A stretch of 64,000 bases of DNA from Algoriphagus zhangzhouensis (GTDB taxonomy: Bacteria; Bacteroidota; Bacteroidia; Cytophagales; Cyclobacteriaceae): positions 1 through 64,000 of the forward strand of contig NZ_FRXN01000003.1 in NCBI RefSeq assembly GCF_900148515.1, written 5' to 3'. The notes beneath the pieces are model-generated. The model ran no database searches. It saw only the letters and a program-made list of their open reading frames with translations, and was not told where the DNA came from. Position numbers and translations under genes: made by a program. Below are positions 37,012 to 46,209 of the stretch, one piece after another; within the stretch, counting starts at the first letter, position 1; every line of letters starts with the position of its first letter.

Positions 37012-39420
37012 TTATTCACTTTTAATACTCTTTACAGGATTGGCCAAAGCCGCCTGAACAGCCTTCGATCCTACAGTCAAACTTGTCAAAATCACCGATA
37101 TAATCAGAACAAGCAAAAACAATCCAATCGAAATAGGGATCTTATAGGCGAATGTCTCCAACCAACTCTGCATCATATAATAGGCAATCGGAATTGAGAT
37201 TAAGAATGAAATGGCTACCATCACAACAAACTCCTTAGAAATCATAAGGGTCAATTCAGAAACTGAAGCTCCCAAGGTCTTTCTGATCCCAATTTCTTTG
37301 ACCCTTTGACTTACCAAGAAAGAAACCAATCCATATAGCCCCAACCCAGCGACTATGAGAGAAATCCCAGCAAAAATCTTAAAGACCGCAGCCAACTTCT
37401 CTTCACTTTCATAGAATTCACCGATCATTTCATCATAGAATCTTCCTGAATAAATCTTGGTCGGATAAAAGTTATTATACAAATCTTCTATTTGAGCCAA
37501 AGTTGCACCTGTGGTTCCTTTTTCCAATTTTATGGTAGCATAATAATAACGATCCTTCCAGGTGGTAATCATCATAGGTTTCACCTCTTCTCTCAGTGAA
37601 TTTGGAGTGAAATCCTTCAAAACGCCTGTGATTTCCAACCAATCACTTCTCCCCATTCGGATGGTTTTCCCTACCGCATCTTCTGGATTTCCCTGAGTCA
37701 GATCCCTTGCCAATGTCTCATTGATGACCGCTTTTCTGGCTGTATCACTTTCGGCATATCCACCACCAGCTAAAAAATTCATATCGAAATTCTCAAAGTA
37801 ATCATGATCGGCTAGTTTCAAGAAAACCGGATAAGGCACATCTTCAGAACTATTGTCATAACTGAAATTGGTTGCAGAATTATTACCCGATCCTGGAGGG
37901 TCAGAAGCCAAACTCACCGATTTGACTCCGGAAATTCGCATTAATTCTTGCTTAAAGCTTTTGTTCCTTGGATTTTCTGGGTTTTCAGATTCCAATTCGA
38001 CCAAATAAACTTCATCTTTTGTAAAGCCTAAATCAGCATTCTGTATAAGATTCATCTGCTGGATCGCTACCAAAGTCGCAATCATCAAAACTTGAGCAAT
38101 CGCAAACTGAACCAACATCAAAGCCCTTCTCAAAGAAACATTTCCCAACTGAGCAGTTTGAACTTTACATTTCAAGGCACGGATCGGTTCAAATCGTGAA
38201 ACCACTAAGGCAGGATACATTCCTGACAAGACCGTGACTGTGATAACCAATACAGCCAATAAGCCATATACCACCCCTGGAATCTCATTGAATTCCTCTG
38301 GAATATTGGAAACTTTAGAAAGAAAAGGAATAGCAAAATGAACTACAGCCAGAGAAATAATTGCTGCAGAACTCACCAAAATAAAGGTCTCGGTAAGGGA
38401 CAACTTGATCAATTGAGATCTAGAACTGCCCATCACTTTATGAATGCCGATTTCACGGCTCTTTCCAATTGCTCTGGAAGTAGTCAAGTTGATATAATTG
38501 ATCGAGGCCATAATCAGGATAAAAATTCCAATCAGCATCAAGGTCTTGATCGTAGCCCTTCTGGCTACTGGACCACTCAAAGGCTCCAAATCCGCATTGT
38601 AGTGAAGATCACTCAAAGCTTGTAAATGATGGGTTCTGATGGAATTCCCGCGCCCTTCAAAATGCTTTTTGGATAAAGCCAATAATCCCTCTTCAACTTG
38701 GGCAAGGCTCATATCCTGATTGGGAGAAACATACACCTGAAAATTGGAACTGGTGCTTCCCCACTCTTCAAAATTATAACCAAACTCCTCCTGATGAGAT
38801 ATCAAGGATTCAAAAGAAATAAAAACGTCAGTGCCGAAATTTGTATTCATGGGCTGGTCTTTATACACTCCAGCAATTGACAACTCTACTCCATTGAGAA
38901 GTTGAAAAGTTTCACCCAGCGCTGCTTGAGAAGATCCAAAAATCGTTTCGGCCATTTTCTCCGATAGAAATGCCTGATCTGGCTTCTCTAAATCTGATGG
39001 ATTTCCAGAAATAAACTCAAGGCTAAAAAGGTCCAAATAATCCGGTGTTGTAAAGAAGATGTGGTCAGAAAGGTATTTATCCGAGTCTCCATCCCTTTCT
39101 ACAGTCAACTGAACCTCCCAATCTCCCACTATAGGAACTACTTTATCAAAAAGCTCCGAATGAGTCATCAACTCCAATGAAAAAGGAGCAGGAATACCAG
39201 GAGTAAATTCAAGCCCATCTGTATATTCATCCTGAGTTTTGATTCTATAAGTAGATTCGTATGCAGGTTGAAAGCGATCATAAGACCACTCAAAATAAAT
39301 GACTGTTGCCAAAAGCATGGCCGCCGAAATCCCCAAAACCAACCCAAACAGGTTTATAAAAGTATTGGAAATGGACTTTTTGAGATTTCGGAATGCGATT
39401 TTAAAATAATTCTTCAGCAT
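37012..39420 (-). CDS. Orphan FtsX/MacB-type ABC permease 4
   Basis: 802 residues, start MLKNYFKIAFRNLKKSI. Double-FtsX layout. The first coupling motif near residue 320 is REIGIHKVMGS, with His in place of the Arg found in all other copies; the second near 707 is canonical (KEIGIRKTLGA). It ends NPVKSIKSE. The change sits where FtsX permeases contact their ATPase, so this copy may couple differently. It follows the DUF4097-type gene by only 24 bp on the same strand, indicating one operon, and a terminator (36911-36947) ends the message. Confidence 0.93.
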   Translation of the reverse strand: MLKNYFKIAFRNLKKSISNTFINLFGLVLGISAAMLLATVIYFEWSYDRFQPAYESTYRIKTQDEYTDGLEFTPGIPAPFSLELMTHSELFDKVVPIVGDWEVQLTVERDGDSDKYLSDHIFFTTPDYLDLFSLEFISGNPSDLEKPDQAFLSEKMAETIFGSSQAALGETFQLLNGVELSIAGVYKDQPMNTNFGTDVFISFESLISHQEEFGYNFEEWGSTSSNFQVYVSPNQDMSLAQVEEGLLALSKKHFEGRGNSIRTHHLQALSDLHYNADLEPLSGPVARRATIKTLMLIGIFILIMASINYINLTTSRAIGKSREIGIHKVMGSSRSQLIKLSLTETFILVSSAAIISLAVVHFAIPFLSKVSNIPEEFNEIPGVVYGLLAVLVITVTVLSGMYPALVVSRFEPIRALKCKVQTAQLGNVSLRRALMLVQFAIAQVLMIATLVAIQQMNLIQNADLGFTKDEVYLVELESENPENPRNKSFKQELMRISGVKSVSLASDPPGSGNNSATNFSYDNSSEDVPYPVFLKLADHDYFENFDMNFLAGGGYAESDTARKAVINETLARDLTQGNPEDAVGKTIRMGRSDWLEITGVLKDFTPNSLREEVKPMMITTWKDRYYYATIKLEKGTTGATLAQIEDLYNNFYPTKIYSGRFYDEMIGEFYESEEKLAAVFKIFAGISLIVAGLGLYGLVSFLVSQRVKEIGIRKTLGASVSELTLMISKEFVVMVAISFLISIPIAYYMMQSWLETFAYKIPISIGLFLLVLIISVILTSLTVGSKAVQAALANPVKSIKSE

Positions 39421-39444
39421 AGGAGAAGATTAAAAATTGAGAGA

Positions 39445-40389
39445 TTAATCAGTATTGGAAACTCTAATAGAACCTCCCGAAGATTGCATAGAAATGGCAG
39501 GACCTCCCCCATTTACAGAACCTGAAATCTTATCCTTTGTAATAGTACCATTGAAGTGATCCAAATCTGAACGAATTCCTCCTCCTCTTACTTCAATATC
39601 AAATTTTGCATTATCAGTTAATGCGACCTGAATACTTCCGCCACTAGATTTGAAATTCATATCACCATCCACTCTATCCAAAGAAGCTTTGATAGATCCA
39701 CCACTGGAGCTTGCATCAATTGATCCGGAAATATGAGAAAGGCTCATTCCTCCACCTGATGTACTCGCGATCAAATCACCTTCCAGTCCTTCTATTTTTA
39801 TCGATCCACCACTGGTTCTTACATCTACCTCTCCAACAAAATCGGTTAGACTAATGCTTCCTCCAGAAGATTTAGAAATAACTTCTCCTTTGCTGTCAGC
39901 AACTCTAATTGAGCCACCGCTACTTGCCAAATCATGGGTTCCATTGATTTGTTGAAGAGAAACTGATCCGCCACTGGTTCTGATGTGCGTGTCTAGATCA
40001 CCAGGAGTTATTACCAAAAAGGACAAACTTGGTTTGCTTCCCCAGCTAAAATTGAAATTGGATTTTGGCTTAGCAGAAATAGTCACAGTTTTCCCAGATT
40101 GATGAACATCCACATCAAAATCCTCCAAAAAATCTTGAGTTTCAGAATCAGATTCCAAGAAATATTCTCCGTTCTTTTTCAAAAACATATGGACTACCAT
40201 TTCACTAACATTGCCTCTTTCAATAGCAATGGAAGAACCTGAAAGTTCGGTTTCCAAGGTTGTTCCTTCCGAAATTGAAAAACGCTCTGTTCTAAAAGGC
40301 TCTTTATTATCTTGACTGAATGCCTCTGTCAAACCCAATTGAAAAAAGGCAAACAGAAAAAGGATTGGGAAAATTGGTCTCGTATTCAT
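39445..40389 (-). CDS. DUF4097-type beta-repeat envelope protein
   Basis: 314 residues with a signal peptide (MNTRPIFPILFLFAFFQLG, cleavage near AFSQ). From about residue 125, seven to nine repeats of the SGGSI type recur every ~20 residues (RTSGGSVSL, ASSGGSIRV, KSSGGSISL, RTSGGSIKI), predicting a right-handed beta-helix or ladder. This is the DUF4097/DUF4098 family pattern. It is probably periplasmic or surface-exposed. It is the first gene of an operon with permease 4 (24 bp apart). A second repeat protein of related style (60699-61394) also neighbours a permease, which suggests a functional link such as envelope-stress sensing or cargo. Confidence 0.85.
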   Translation of the reverse strand: MNTRPIFPILFLFAFFQLGLTEAFSQDNKEPFRTERFSISEGTTLETELSGSSIAIERGNVSEMVVHMFLKKNGEYFLESDSETQDFLEDFDVDVHQSGKTVTISAKPKSNFNFSWGSKPSLSFLVITPGDLDTHIRTSGGSVSLQQINGTHDLASSGGSIRVADSKGEVISKSSGGSISLTDFVGEVDVRTSGGSIKIEGLEGDLIASTSGGGMSLSHISGSIDASSSGGSIKASLDRVDGDMNFKSSGGSIQVALTDNAKFDIEVRGGGIRSDLDHFNGTITKDKISGSVNGGGPAISMQSSGGSIRVSNTD

Positions 40390-40471
40390 TGGTATTTTTA
40401 TTTGATCAGTCTATTCCCAATAGTATGCCATCGGAAAAAGCTGTTCAGATATACACCATCAAAATCAGAAT

Positions 40472-40524
40472 GAGCGAAGTCGAAATCTATTTCTGGGCCA
40501 CTGAGGCCATATTTCGACTCCGCT
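40472..40524. repeat. Long imperfect inverted repeat (GAGCGAAGTCGAAAT)
   Basis: Arm GAGCGAAGTCGAAAT (40472-40486) pairs with ATTTCGACTCCGCTC (40510-40524) with one mismatch across a 23-nt loop. This GAGCG-AGTCGAAA sequence recurs between genes in many Bacteroidota genomes. It lies in the gap upstream of the DUF4097-type gene. Confidence 0.7.
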
Positions 40525-40592
40525 CAATAAGACAATTCAATGATAAAAAATTTTAAACCCCAACCTATTCAAGATCTTAGGTTGAAATAAGA

Positions 40593-40608
40593 CGGACATC
40601 TTTGACCG
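40593..40608. promoter_or_regulatory. CGGACA-TCTT-TGACCG imperfect palindrome
   Basis: An imperfect member of the CGRACA-N4-YGTYCG family, 15 bp past permease 5's stop and about 200 bp upstream of the DUF4097-permease 4 operon. Confidence 0.35.
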
Positions 40609-40622
40609 CCTACGAACAAAAA

Positions 40623-43064
40623 CTATTCGTTTTTCAGGCTCTCTATCGGATTGACAATAGCCGCTCTGTATGCTTGGGAGAAAATAATTCCCAAACTGAT
40701 AATCAGAATGGATCCAACACCTATGCCTATCGGAACCACACCAATATTCACGCGAGAAGCAAAGAATTCCAACCATAGGTTATTGATGAAATAAGCAGCT
40801 GGCACGGCTATCAATGTCGCAACCAAAAGAAGTGTAACAAAGCCTTTGGAAAGCAAAACAATGATTTGTGGGATACTGGAACCCAAGGTCTTTCTGATGC
40901 CTATTTCCTTCACTCTGGTTTGGGCCGTATAGGTTGCCATTCCCAACAATCCCAGACAAGACACGAAGATCGCCAAGAATGAAATCAGGCCGATTACTGA
41001 CATCACATCCCCTAGAACCTCATGAATAAATAGAAGCTCCTGATCCAGATATTTGTAAGAAAACTTAGAGTTGGGATTTACTTCTTTCCATGTGTTTTCC
41101 AAGGATGCCACCGTTTTAGATGGGTTGGTTCCAGAGATTTTGACCATGGCAAACCCCAAAGCTGAATTTCTGTTTCTCATCAACAAACTCTCCATCGGTC
41201 TATCTGGAGATAAAAATTGAAAATCCTTAACCACTCCAGTTACTTCAGCATTTTGAAAGTTTTCTCCATCAAGTATTACAATTTGTTTTCCGATGGCCTC
41301 CTCCACCGATCCCAAATTGAAGTTTCTCAAAGCTGTTTCATTGATCAAAACCTGATTTTCACTTCCTTCAAAAGGTAGGTTTTTACCAGCTATTATTTCC
41401 AATCCCAAGGTTTCCACAGCACCGGAATTGATATCAAAAAAATTGGTAGAAACACTGTCAGTTGGATTTTCAGGGTTGACTACCTCAGTTCCAAAATTCC
41501 AACCAGCTGCAGGGATCAATGAACTTCCTCCCACTGATGACACATTGGGATTAGAAGAAAGAGCTTGCGCAAAACGATCGTAATTATCAGCATCAAATAG
41601 CTTTACAGTCACGATATTTTCTTTGTCAAAGCCAAAGTCAAAATTTAAAATATGGCGAGCCTGAGACTGGATCAAGACTACAGAGATGATGAAAATTAAA
41701 GAGATGGTAAACTGCACGACCATGAGGGCATTTCTGATTCCCATGCTTTTAAAAAGCTTTACTCCTGATAATCTATTGAACAGGTTAATGGGATTGAGTT
41801 TAGCCACATAAGTCGCCGGAAGTAGACCTGCTACAAACCCCACCAATAAACTGAAAATCAAAAATAGAAGCATTGCCGGAAGACTCTGTTGAAAAGAAAT
41901 CTTCAGATATTGATTGAATGTCAAGTTTTCAAAACCAACTTGAAGAACTTGCAAAATGGCAAAAGCGAAGAGCAATGAACAAAGCGAAATCACTACAGCT
42001 TCAGTAATAAATTGAGCGAAAATCTGCTTTCTATTTGCTCCTGACACTTTTCTAATTCCAACTTCCTTGACACGCGTCAATGATCTTGCGACAGACATAT
42101 TGGTGTAATTCAAACAAGCCGAAAACATCACTATCAAACACAAGATCCCCAAAATGAGCAAAACCACTTTTGGAATAGATACGTGGGTCGTATTCCCAAT
42201 AAAACCGATTGGGGTAATATCCCTTATTGACACTGCCTTGAAAGAATGCTTCCCTTCATACTTTTGACCATAAATCCGCTCAGAGATTTCATCCAAAGCA
42301 CTCTGAAGGCTTGCTTTTTGCTGACCTTCTTTCAAAAGCACATAGGTATAATTAGTCCATACATCATCCCAGTCCTCATCCTTTTTTGAAAAAACAGCTC
42401 CTTCAGGCAAAGATTTGATCGTACTCAAGGATGCCAATAATTTGAAGGGAAGATGTGTTTTTCCAGGTGTAGGATTCAGAACACCCGTGATAGTAAAGTA
42501 GCCAAAGTCGGTTTCAATATTTCCCTCCTCAATATCCATCGGCTTGATGTCCTTATCATGAAAAGCTACCGTTTTGCCCAAAGCCGATTCATCTTTAAAA
42601 AGAATTTCAGCCATTTCTGAGGATATCACCAAAGAATAGGGTTCCTGCAAAGCGGTATTGGGATCGCCCTCTTTCCAGGAGAAATCCAGGATTTTAAAAA
42701 GATTTCCATCGGCAAAATATCCTCCTCCAGTGGCAAATTTATCTTCGTAAATCACATCCCCTCCAATCTCCTTATTAAGTGCTGCTGATTCTTCAATAAT
42801 GGGATAATCAGCCCTCAGTCGCTCCGCCAATGGAAGGGCTGAGCTGGCAGTCTCTCCATTATTCTCTTGATAACGGGTCGTGTGAACCCTATAAATCCTG
42901 TCTTTTTTGGAATGATAAGTGTCGTAGCTGTATTGATCCACCAAAACCATGATGATCAAAAGACAAACGGACATGCTCACCGCCAATCCCAAAATATTAA
43001 TGAGGCTAAAAGACTTATTTCTAAGCAAATTCCTCCAAGCGATTAAAATGTAGTTTTTCAGCAT
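40623..43064 (-). CDS. Orphan FtsX/MacB-type ABC permease 5
   Basis: 813 residues, start MLKNYILIAWRNLLRNK. First FtsX coupling motif near residue 331 (KEVGIRKVSGA), second near 717 (KEIGIRKTLGS). The end is NPIESLKNE. The first helix carries SMSVCLLIIMVL. It is one of the more divergent copies and the only one with NYIL rather than NYFK or NYLK at the start. It has a 341-bp upstream gap containing a candidate operator (43213-43227) and a permease-like remnant, and it lies directly downstream of the NarL regulator/kinase pair on the same strand. It is therefore the best candidate target of that two-component system. Confidence 0.93.
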   Translation of the reverse strand: MLKNYILIAWRNLLRNKSFSLINILGLAVSMSVCLLIIMVLVDQYSYDTYHSKKDRIYRVHTTRYQENNGETASSALPLAERLRADYPIIEESAALNKEIGGDVIYEDKFATGGGYFADGNLFKILDFSWKEGDPNTALQEPYSLVISSEMAEILFKDESALGKTVAFHDKDIKPMDIEEGNIETDFGYFTITGVLNPTPGKTHLPFKLLASLSTIKSLPEGAVFSKKDEDWDDVWTNYTYVLLKEGQQKASLQSALDEISERIYGQKYEGKHSFKAVSIRDITPIGFIGNTTHVSIPKVVLLILGILCLIVMFSACLNYTNMSVARSLTRVKEVGIRKVSGANRKQIFAQFITEAVVISLCSLLFAFAILQVLQVGFENLTFNQYLKISFQQSLPAMLLFLIFSLLVGFVAGLLPATYVAKLNPINLFNRLSGVKLFKSMGIRNALMVVQFTISLIFIISVVLIQSQARHILNFDFGFDKENIVTVKLFDADNYDRFAQALSSNPNVSSVGGSSLIPAAGWNFGTEVVNPENPTDSVSTNFFDINSGAVETLGLEIIAGKNLPFEGSENQVLINETALRNFNLGSVEEAIGKQIVILDGENFQNAEVTGVVKDFQFLSPDRPMESLLMRNRNSALGFAMVKISGTNPSKTVASLENTWKEVNPNSKFSYKYLDQELLFIHEVLGDVMSVIGLISFLAIFVSCLGLLGMATYTAQTRVKEIGIRKTLGSSIPQIIVLLSKGFVTLLLVATLIAVPAAYFINNLWLEFFASRVNIGVVPIGIGVGSILIISLGIIFSQAYRAAIVNPIESLKNE

Positions 43065-43212
43065 ATTGCTTTGATGAGATTAGGAAAGAAAAGGTTACAG
43101 GTATTTAACAGACCTTAAAACACTCATTTTCAGCAATATTTTCATACCAAACCATCAAAACCTTGTTGAGGGTATCCAGAGCACGATTTTAAAAAATCAA
43201 ACTATTCTATAT

Positions 43213-43227
43213 CGGACATTATCGTCC
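43213..43227. promoter_or_regulatory. Candidate operator CGGACATTATCGTCC upstream of permease 5
   Basis: The inverted repeat GGAC-N6-GTCC lies 150 bp upstream of the permease 5 start. It matches 59551-59565, upstream of permease 9, at 12 of 15 bases. The adjacent NarL-family regulator is a plausible binder; this is inference. Confidence 0.45.
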
Positions 43228-43229
43228 AT

Positions 43230-43318
43230 TTTGGGTTTAAAAATTTTATGATTGTCCGCAATTTTGCCAGTATAATCAAGGATAGCCTAAAAGCAACTTT
43301 GAAGTACCAGTCTAGCAA
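43230..43318 (-). pseudogene. Possible decayed start of a further FtsX permease
   Basis: Read on the minus strand from 43318 the codons give LLDWYFKVAFRLSLI and then LRTIIKFLN. This lines up with the invariant permease opening MLKNYFKVAFRNL...LRTIINI. The start codon is TTG and the frame ends after about 35 codons. As before other permeases, a degenerate microrepeat lies immediately upstream. The match is short, so chance is not excluded. Confidence 0.4.
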
Positions 43319-43405
43319 ACTTCGGTCATCCGTCATCGGTCTTCCGGCCATGTTCAGCAAAGGAAATAAGGATTGTGGTGCAAAAGAGGATATGTGCAAT
43401 AAATT

Positions 43406-44047
43406 TTAAATCAATCCCCAATCCACAGCTTTTTTGATCATTCCCACGGAATTTTTTACATCCATTTTCACAAACAAATTTCTCTTGTGGGTTGCTACCG
43501 TGTTGGTACTTACAAAAAGTGCATCGGCAATTTCCTGAGTTGTAAATTCTTTAGCGATCAATTTTACTACCTCTATTTCCCTTTTGGTGATTTTGGGTAT
43601 CTCTCCTTTTCTGACTTTGGGCTTTTCAGTCAGGCTTTCTATCATTTTTTCGGTCAAATGAGCGCTAAGAACTTTCTTACCTTCATAGGCATCTTTAATC
43701 CCCTGAATCAAATATTCTTTAGATGCATTTTTTAGCAGATACCCCGTTGCTCCCAACTTAAAAATGGACGTGATAATACTCCCTTCATCATTGGTAGTCA
43801 GCAGAATGACTTTGATATCGGGATGAGATTTTAATACATGCATCGTTGTTTCCAATCCATCCATGACTGGCATTTGCAAGTCCAGTAAAAGGACATCCAC
43901 TGGCTCTTTTTTGACGAATTCGAGAACTTCCAGCCCATTACGAGCTGTACCCACCACCTGCAAGGAATCATCCTTTGCAAAAATTGCCTGCAAACCATCC
44001 AACATGATCTGGTGGTCATCCGCGAGTAATACTTTTATCTTTTCCAT
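43406..44047 (-). CDS. NarL/FixJ-family response regulator
   Basis: 213 residues. The receiver has D10/D11, phospho-acceptor D56 (LLLDLQMPVMDG), T at ILLTTN and K at YLLKN. The C-terminal LuxR helix-turn-helix includes ITKREIEVVKLIAKEFTTQ and STNTVATHKRNLFVKM. It begins 20 bp after the stop of the sensor kinase, forming a classical pair. Located within the permease array and upstream of permease 5, it probably controls one or more permease genes. The shared palindromes at 43213 and 59551 are candidate sites. Confidence 0.95.
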   Translation of the reverse strand: MEKIKVLLADDHQIMLDGLQAIFAKDDSLQVVGTARNGLEVLEFVKKEPVDVLLLDLQMPVMDGLETTMHVLKSHPDIKVILLTTNDEGSIITSIFKLGATGYLLKNASKEYLIQGIKDAYEGKKVLSAHLTEKMIESLTEKPKVRKGEIPKITKREIEVVKLIAKEFTTQEIADALFVSTNTVATHKRNLFVKMDVKNSVGMIKKAVDWGLI

Positions 44048-44067
44048 AGCTTTTGGGTTTGCAAATA

Positions 44068-45939
44068 CTAAGTATTGGATTCTGGTTTTAGAGGGATATT
44101 GATAGCGATCAGAGTTCCTCTTCCCGGACTGCTGGTCAGATCCAAGGTTCCTCCAATAAATTCTGTTCTAAAAGCGATACTTTTCAACCCCATTCCCTTA
44201 TCAGGATCTATTTTCTTGGGATCAAATCCGACTCCATCATCTTCTATCGTCAAATCAATCCATTCTTCAGAATAAGTCAACTGAATCAAGACTTCAGAGG
44301 CCTTGGCATATTTGACGATATTATTCAATGCCTCCTGTACAATTCGATACAACATCACATTGGTATTATCATCAAAGATTTGCTCTTTTCCATGTACATG
44401 AAATTCAGTTTCGAACTCATGACTCGAGTTCATTTTTAGCACTAAATCCTCCAAGGCTTTTTTCAAGCCCAGTTTCTTTAGGGCTTGCGGCATCATTTCA
44501 TGAGCAATCTTGCGAACTTCTGTACAAGCCTCATCGATCATTTGGCTTGCCGAACCATATATCTTCTGAGAATATTGATCGTCAAAATTCACTTGAAGAC
44601 TTCCAAAATTGACTTTCAAGGTGGAAAGTAGATTTCCCAAACCGTCGTGTAGGTCCCGAGCTATTCTAGACCTTTCTTTTTCCTGACCTTCCAACATGGA
44701 CTTCATGGCGATGATCTGTTGCTCACGATGAGCTTCATTCAATTCAAGTTGAGCCGATTTGGCTCTGTTTTGATTGTAAAGAAATCCGATCACTAAAAGT
44801 AAAAGCATGGCACCTAAGAAAATCCAAAGCATTGTCAATCGCTCCTGATATTTTTGGTTGACCACCTCCTCTTCCAGCAACTTGATGGTCAATTGGTCTT
44901 TTTCAAACTTGATTTTCATATCTGCCAAAGCCTCGAGGCTACTTTCTCTCAACAGATAATCCTCTTGAAACTTTTTCTGTTGAAGTAAAATTTGATAGGC
45001 TGACTCAAAATCTCCAGCTAATAAAAATCGCTTCTTTTTGGCCTCCATAATGGCATCCTGAATCCCTACTCTATCCTCTACACCAGGTGTATTTTCGGCC
45101 ATCTGGATAAACTGTTGAGAATTTTCAAAGCCATTCTCCTGGATTACTCCCAATAGCTCAGTGGTATCAACTTTATTTTCAGCCAGTTCATAAAAAAGTG
45201 AAGCCAAACTCAATAGGGATTCGGTTACACCAATGTTATTTGCTGCTTTCCTATGTTCATACCCTTTTAGGTAATTTTTTGCCGCCAAACCCCAATTCCC
45301 GAGCATTCTATGACATTCGCCTAACCCTTGATATAGCCTGGCAATATCTATTCTGGAAACAGGATTCTCCACAATGCGGAATGCCAACGCCTCATTGAAC
45401 TTTCTGATAGCTTCCTCCGGATTTCCAAGGGAATATTCAGCGATAGCCCAATTGTTCAACACTGCAGCTTCCCTTTCTTTATTATCACTTTGAGCATAAT
45501 AATCATAGGCTTGCTGATAGGAAATCATCGCTTCTTCCAAAGACCCATAAGTCATGAGCATGGTTCCTTTGGTGTCAAAGACATTTCCCAATCCATTGGT
45601 ATCATTCAGAGAGCTGAAAACTAGGCTCGCACTGTCCAAATAGGCCGATTTTTTATCCATTTCATCCAATCCATGACACCATGCCAGGCGATGATAAGCT
45701 TTTCCAATGAGAGGAAGATTTTTAAGTTTTTTGGCAAGGATCAATCCTTGCATCGCATAGCGTTCTGATTCATCTCCCGCATAGAGCATATAAGCAATCC
45801 TTAAAAACGTTTCAGTCTTCAAAGAATCATCAGGCATATCAACAACCACCTGCTTGAGACTATCCAAGGATTCCCCTTGCAAGGCATGTAGCTTCTGGTT
45901 AAAGACAAAAACAAATATTAAACACCAAATCACCTTCAT
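44068..45939 (-). CDS. TPR-containing NarL/LytS-type sensor histidine kinase
   Basis: 623 residues. A signal peptide (MKVIWCLIFVFVFNQKLHA) and TPR helices (~25-330; e.g. EREAAVLNNWAIAEYSLGNP) are followed by one span (LTMLWIFLGAMLLLLVIGFLY). Then come HisKA_3 with phospho-His near 431 (IARDLHDGLGN) and HATPase_c (IVQEALNNIVKYAKA, IEDDGVGFDP, KGMGLKSI). It has the same architecture as the kinase at 10988 and phosphorylates the regulator 20 bp downstream. It is divergent from the ferredoxin-cyclase-globin gene (270 bp apart), so the two share a regulatory region containing a perfect 16-bp palindrome. Confidence 0.94.
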   Translation of the reverse strand: MKVIWCLIFVFVFNQKLHALQGESLDSLKQVVVDMPDDSLKTETFLRIAYMLYAGDESERYAMQGLILAKKLKNLPLIGKAYHRLAWCHGLDEMDKKSAYLDSASLVFSSLNDTNGLGNVFDTKGTMLMTYGSLEEAMISYQQAYDYYAQSDNKEREAAVLNNWAIAEYSLGNPEEAIRKFNEALAFRIVENPVSRIDIARLYQGLGECHRMLGNWGLAAKNYLKGYEHRKAANNIGVTESLLSLASLFYELAENKVDTTELLGVIQENGFENSQQFIQMAENTPGVEDRVGIQDAIMEAKKKRFLLAGDFESAYQILLQQKKFQEDYLLRESSLEALADMKIKFEKDQLTIKLLEEEVVNQKYQERLTMLWIFLGAMLLLLVIGFLYNQNRAKSAQLELNEAHREQQIIAMKSMLEGQEKERSRIARDLHDGLGNLLSTLKVNFGSLQVNFDDQYSQKIYGSASQMIDEACTEVRKIAHEMMPQALKKLGLKKALEDLVLKMNSSHEFETEFHVHGKEQIFDDNTNVMLYRIVQEALNNIVKYAKASEVLIQLTYSEEWIDLTIEDDGVGFDPKKIDPDKGMGLKSIAFRTEFIGGTLDLTSSPGRGTLIAINIPLKPESNT

Positions 45940-46080
45940 TACGAAATTTTTTAAAGAAAAAAGGGAAATGTACGCGTAATCATTTTTTAAAAAATATGCT
46001 TTTCAGAATCAAAAGCATCAGAATCCAAAGTTATCCAATTCTCATTTTCTGACAACACCCAAAACCATGACTCTTTTATA

Positions 46081-46096
46081 TCACACAATTGTGTGA
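46081..46096. promoter_or_regulatory. Perfect 16-bp palindrome TCACACAATTGTGTGA
   Basis: A fully symmetric 16-mer between the divergent kinase (start 45939) and cyclase-globin (start 46210) genes, 113 bp upstream of the latter. The symmetry suggests an operator for a dimeric regulator. The arms loosely resemble CRP/FNR half-sites (TGTGA...TCACA), but inverted and without the usual 6-bp spacer. Confidence 0.5.
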
Positions 46097-46167
46097 GAAA
46101 ATCTCTAACAGAAGGATGATTTTTTGAAATCATAGTATAGGGTGTAAAACAAAAAAAGGAGTCCCTC

Positions 46168-46175
46168 TACCTTTG
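46168..46175 (+). promoter_or_regulatory. Possible -7 promoter element TACCTTTG
   Basis: Matches the Bacteroidota -7 consensus TAnnTTTG, 35 bp before the cyclase-globin start codon. No convincing -33 TTG element is at the right distance, so support is weak. Confidence 0.3.
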
Positions 46176-46209
46176 ATCCGTTCCGATTACTTTTCAAAAT
46201 TTCAAAGCT

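Larger units (their letters stand above)
43065..43405 (-). other. Regulatory gap upstream of permease 5
   Basis: 341 bp with no intact gene. It holds the GGACGATAATGTCCG palindrome, a further GTCC half-site (43254), a possible decayed permease start (43230-43318) and a GACCGATGACGGATGACCGAAG-like microrepeat (43320-43350). Nothing recognisable lies in 43065-43200. Confidence 0.55.

Noticed and set aside
43202..43399. 65-residue minus-strand frame as an intact small gene
   Set aside because: Its N-terminal half is encoded by a microrepeat and its C-terminal half looks like a decayed permease start; it also overlaps a candidate operator.
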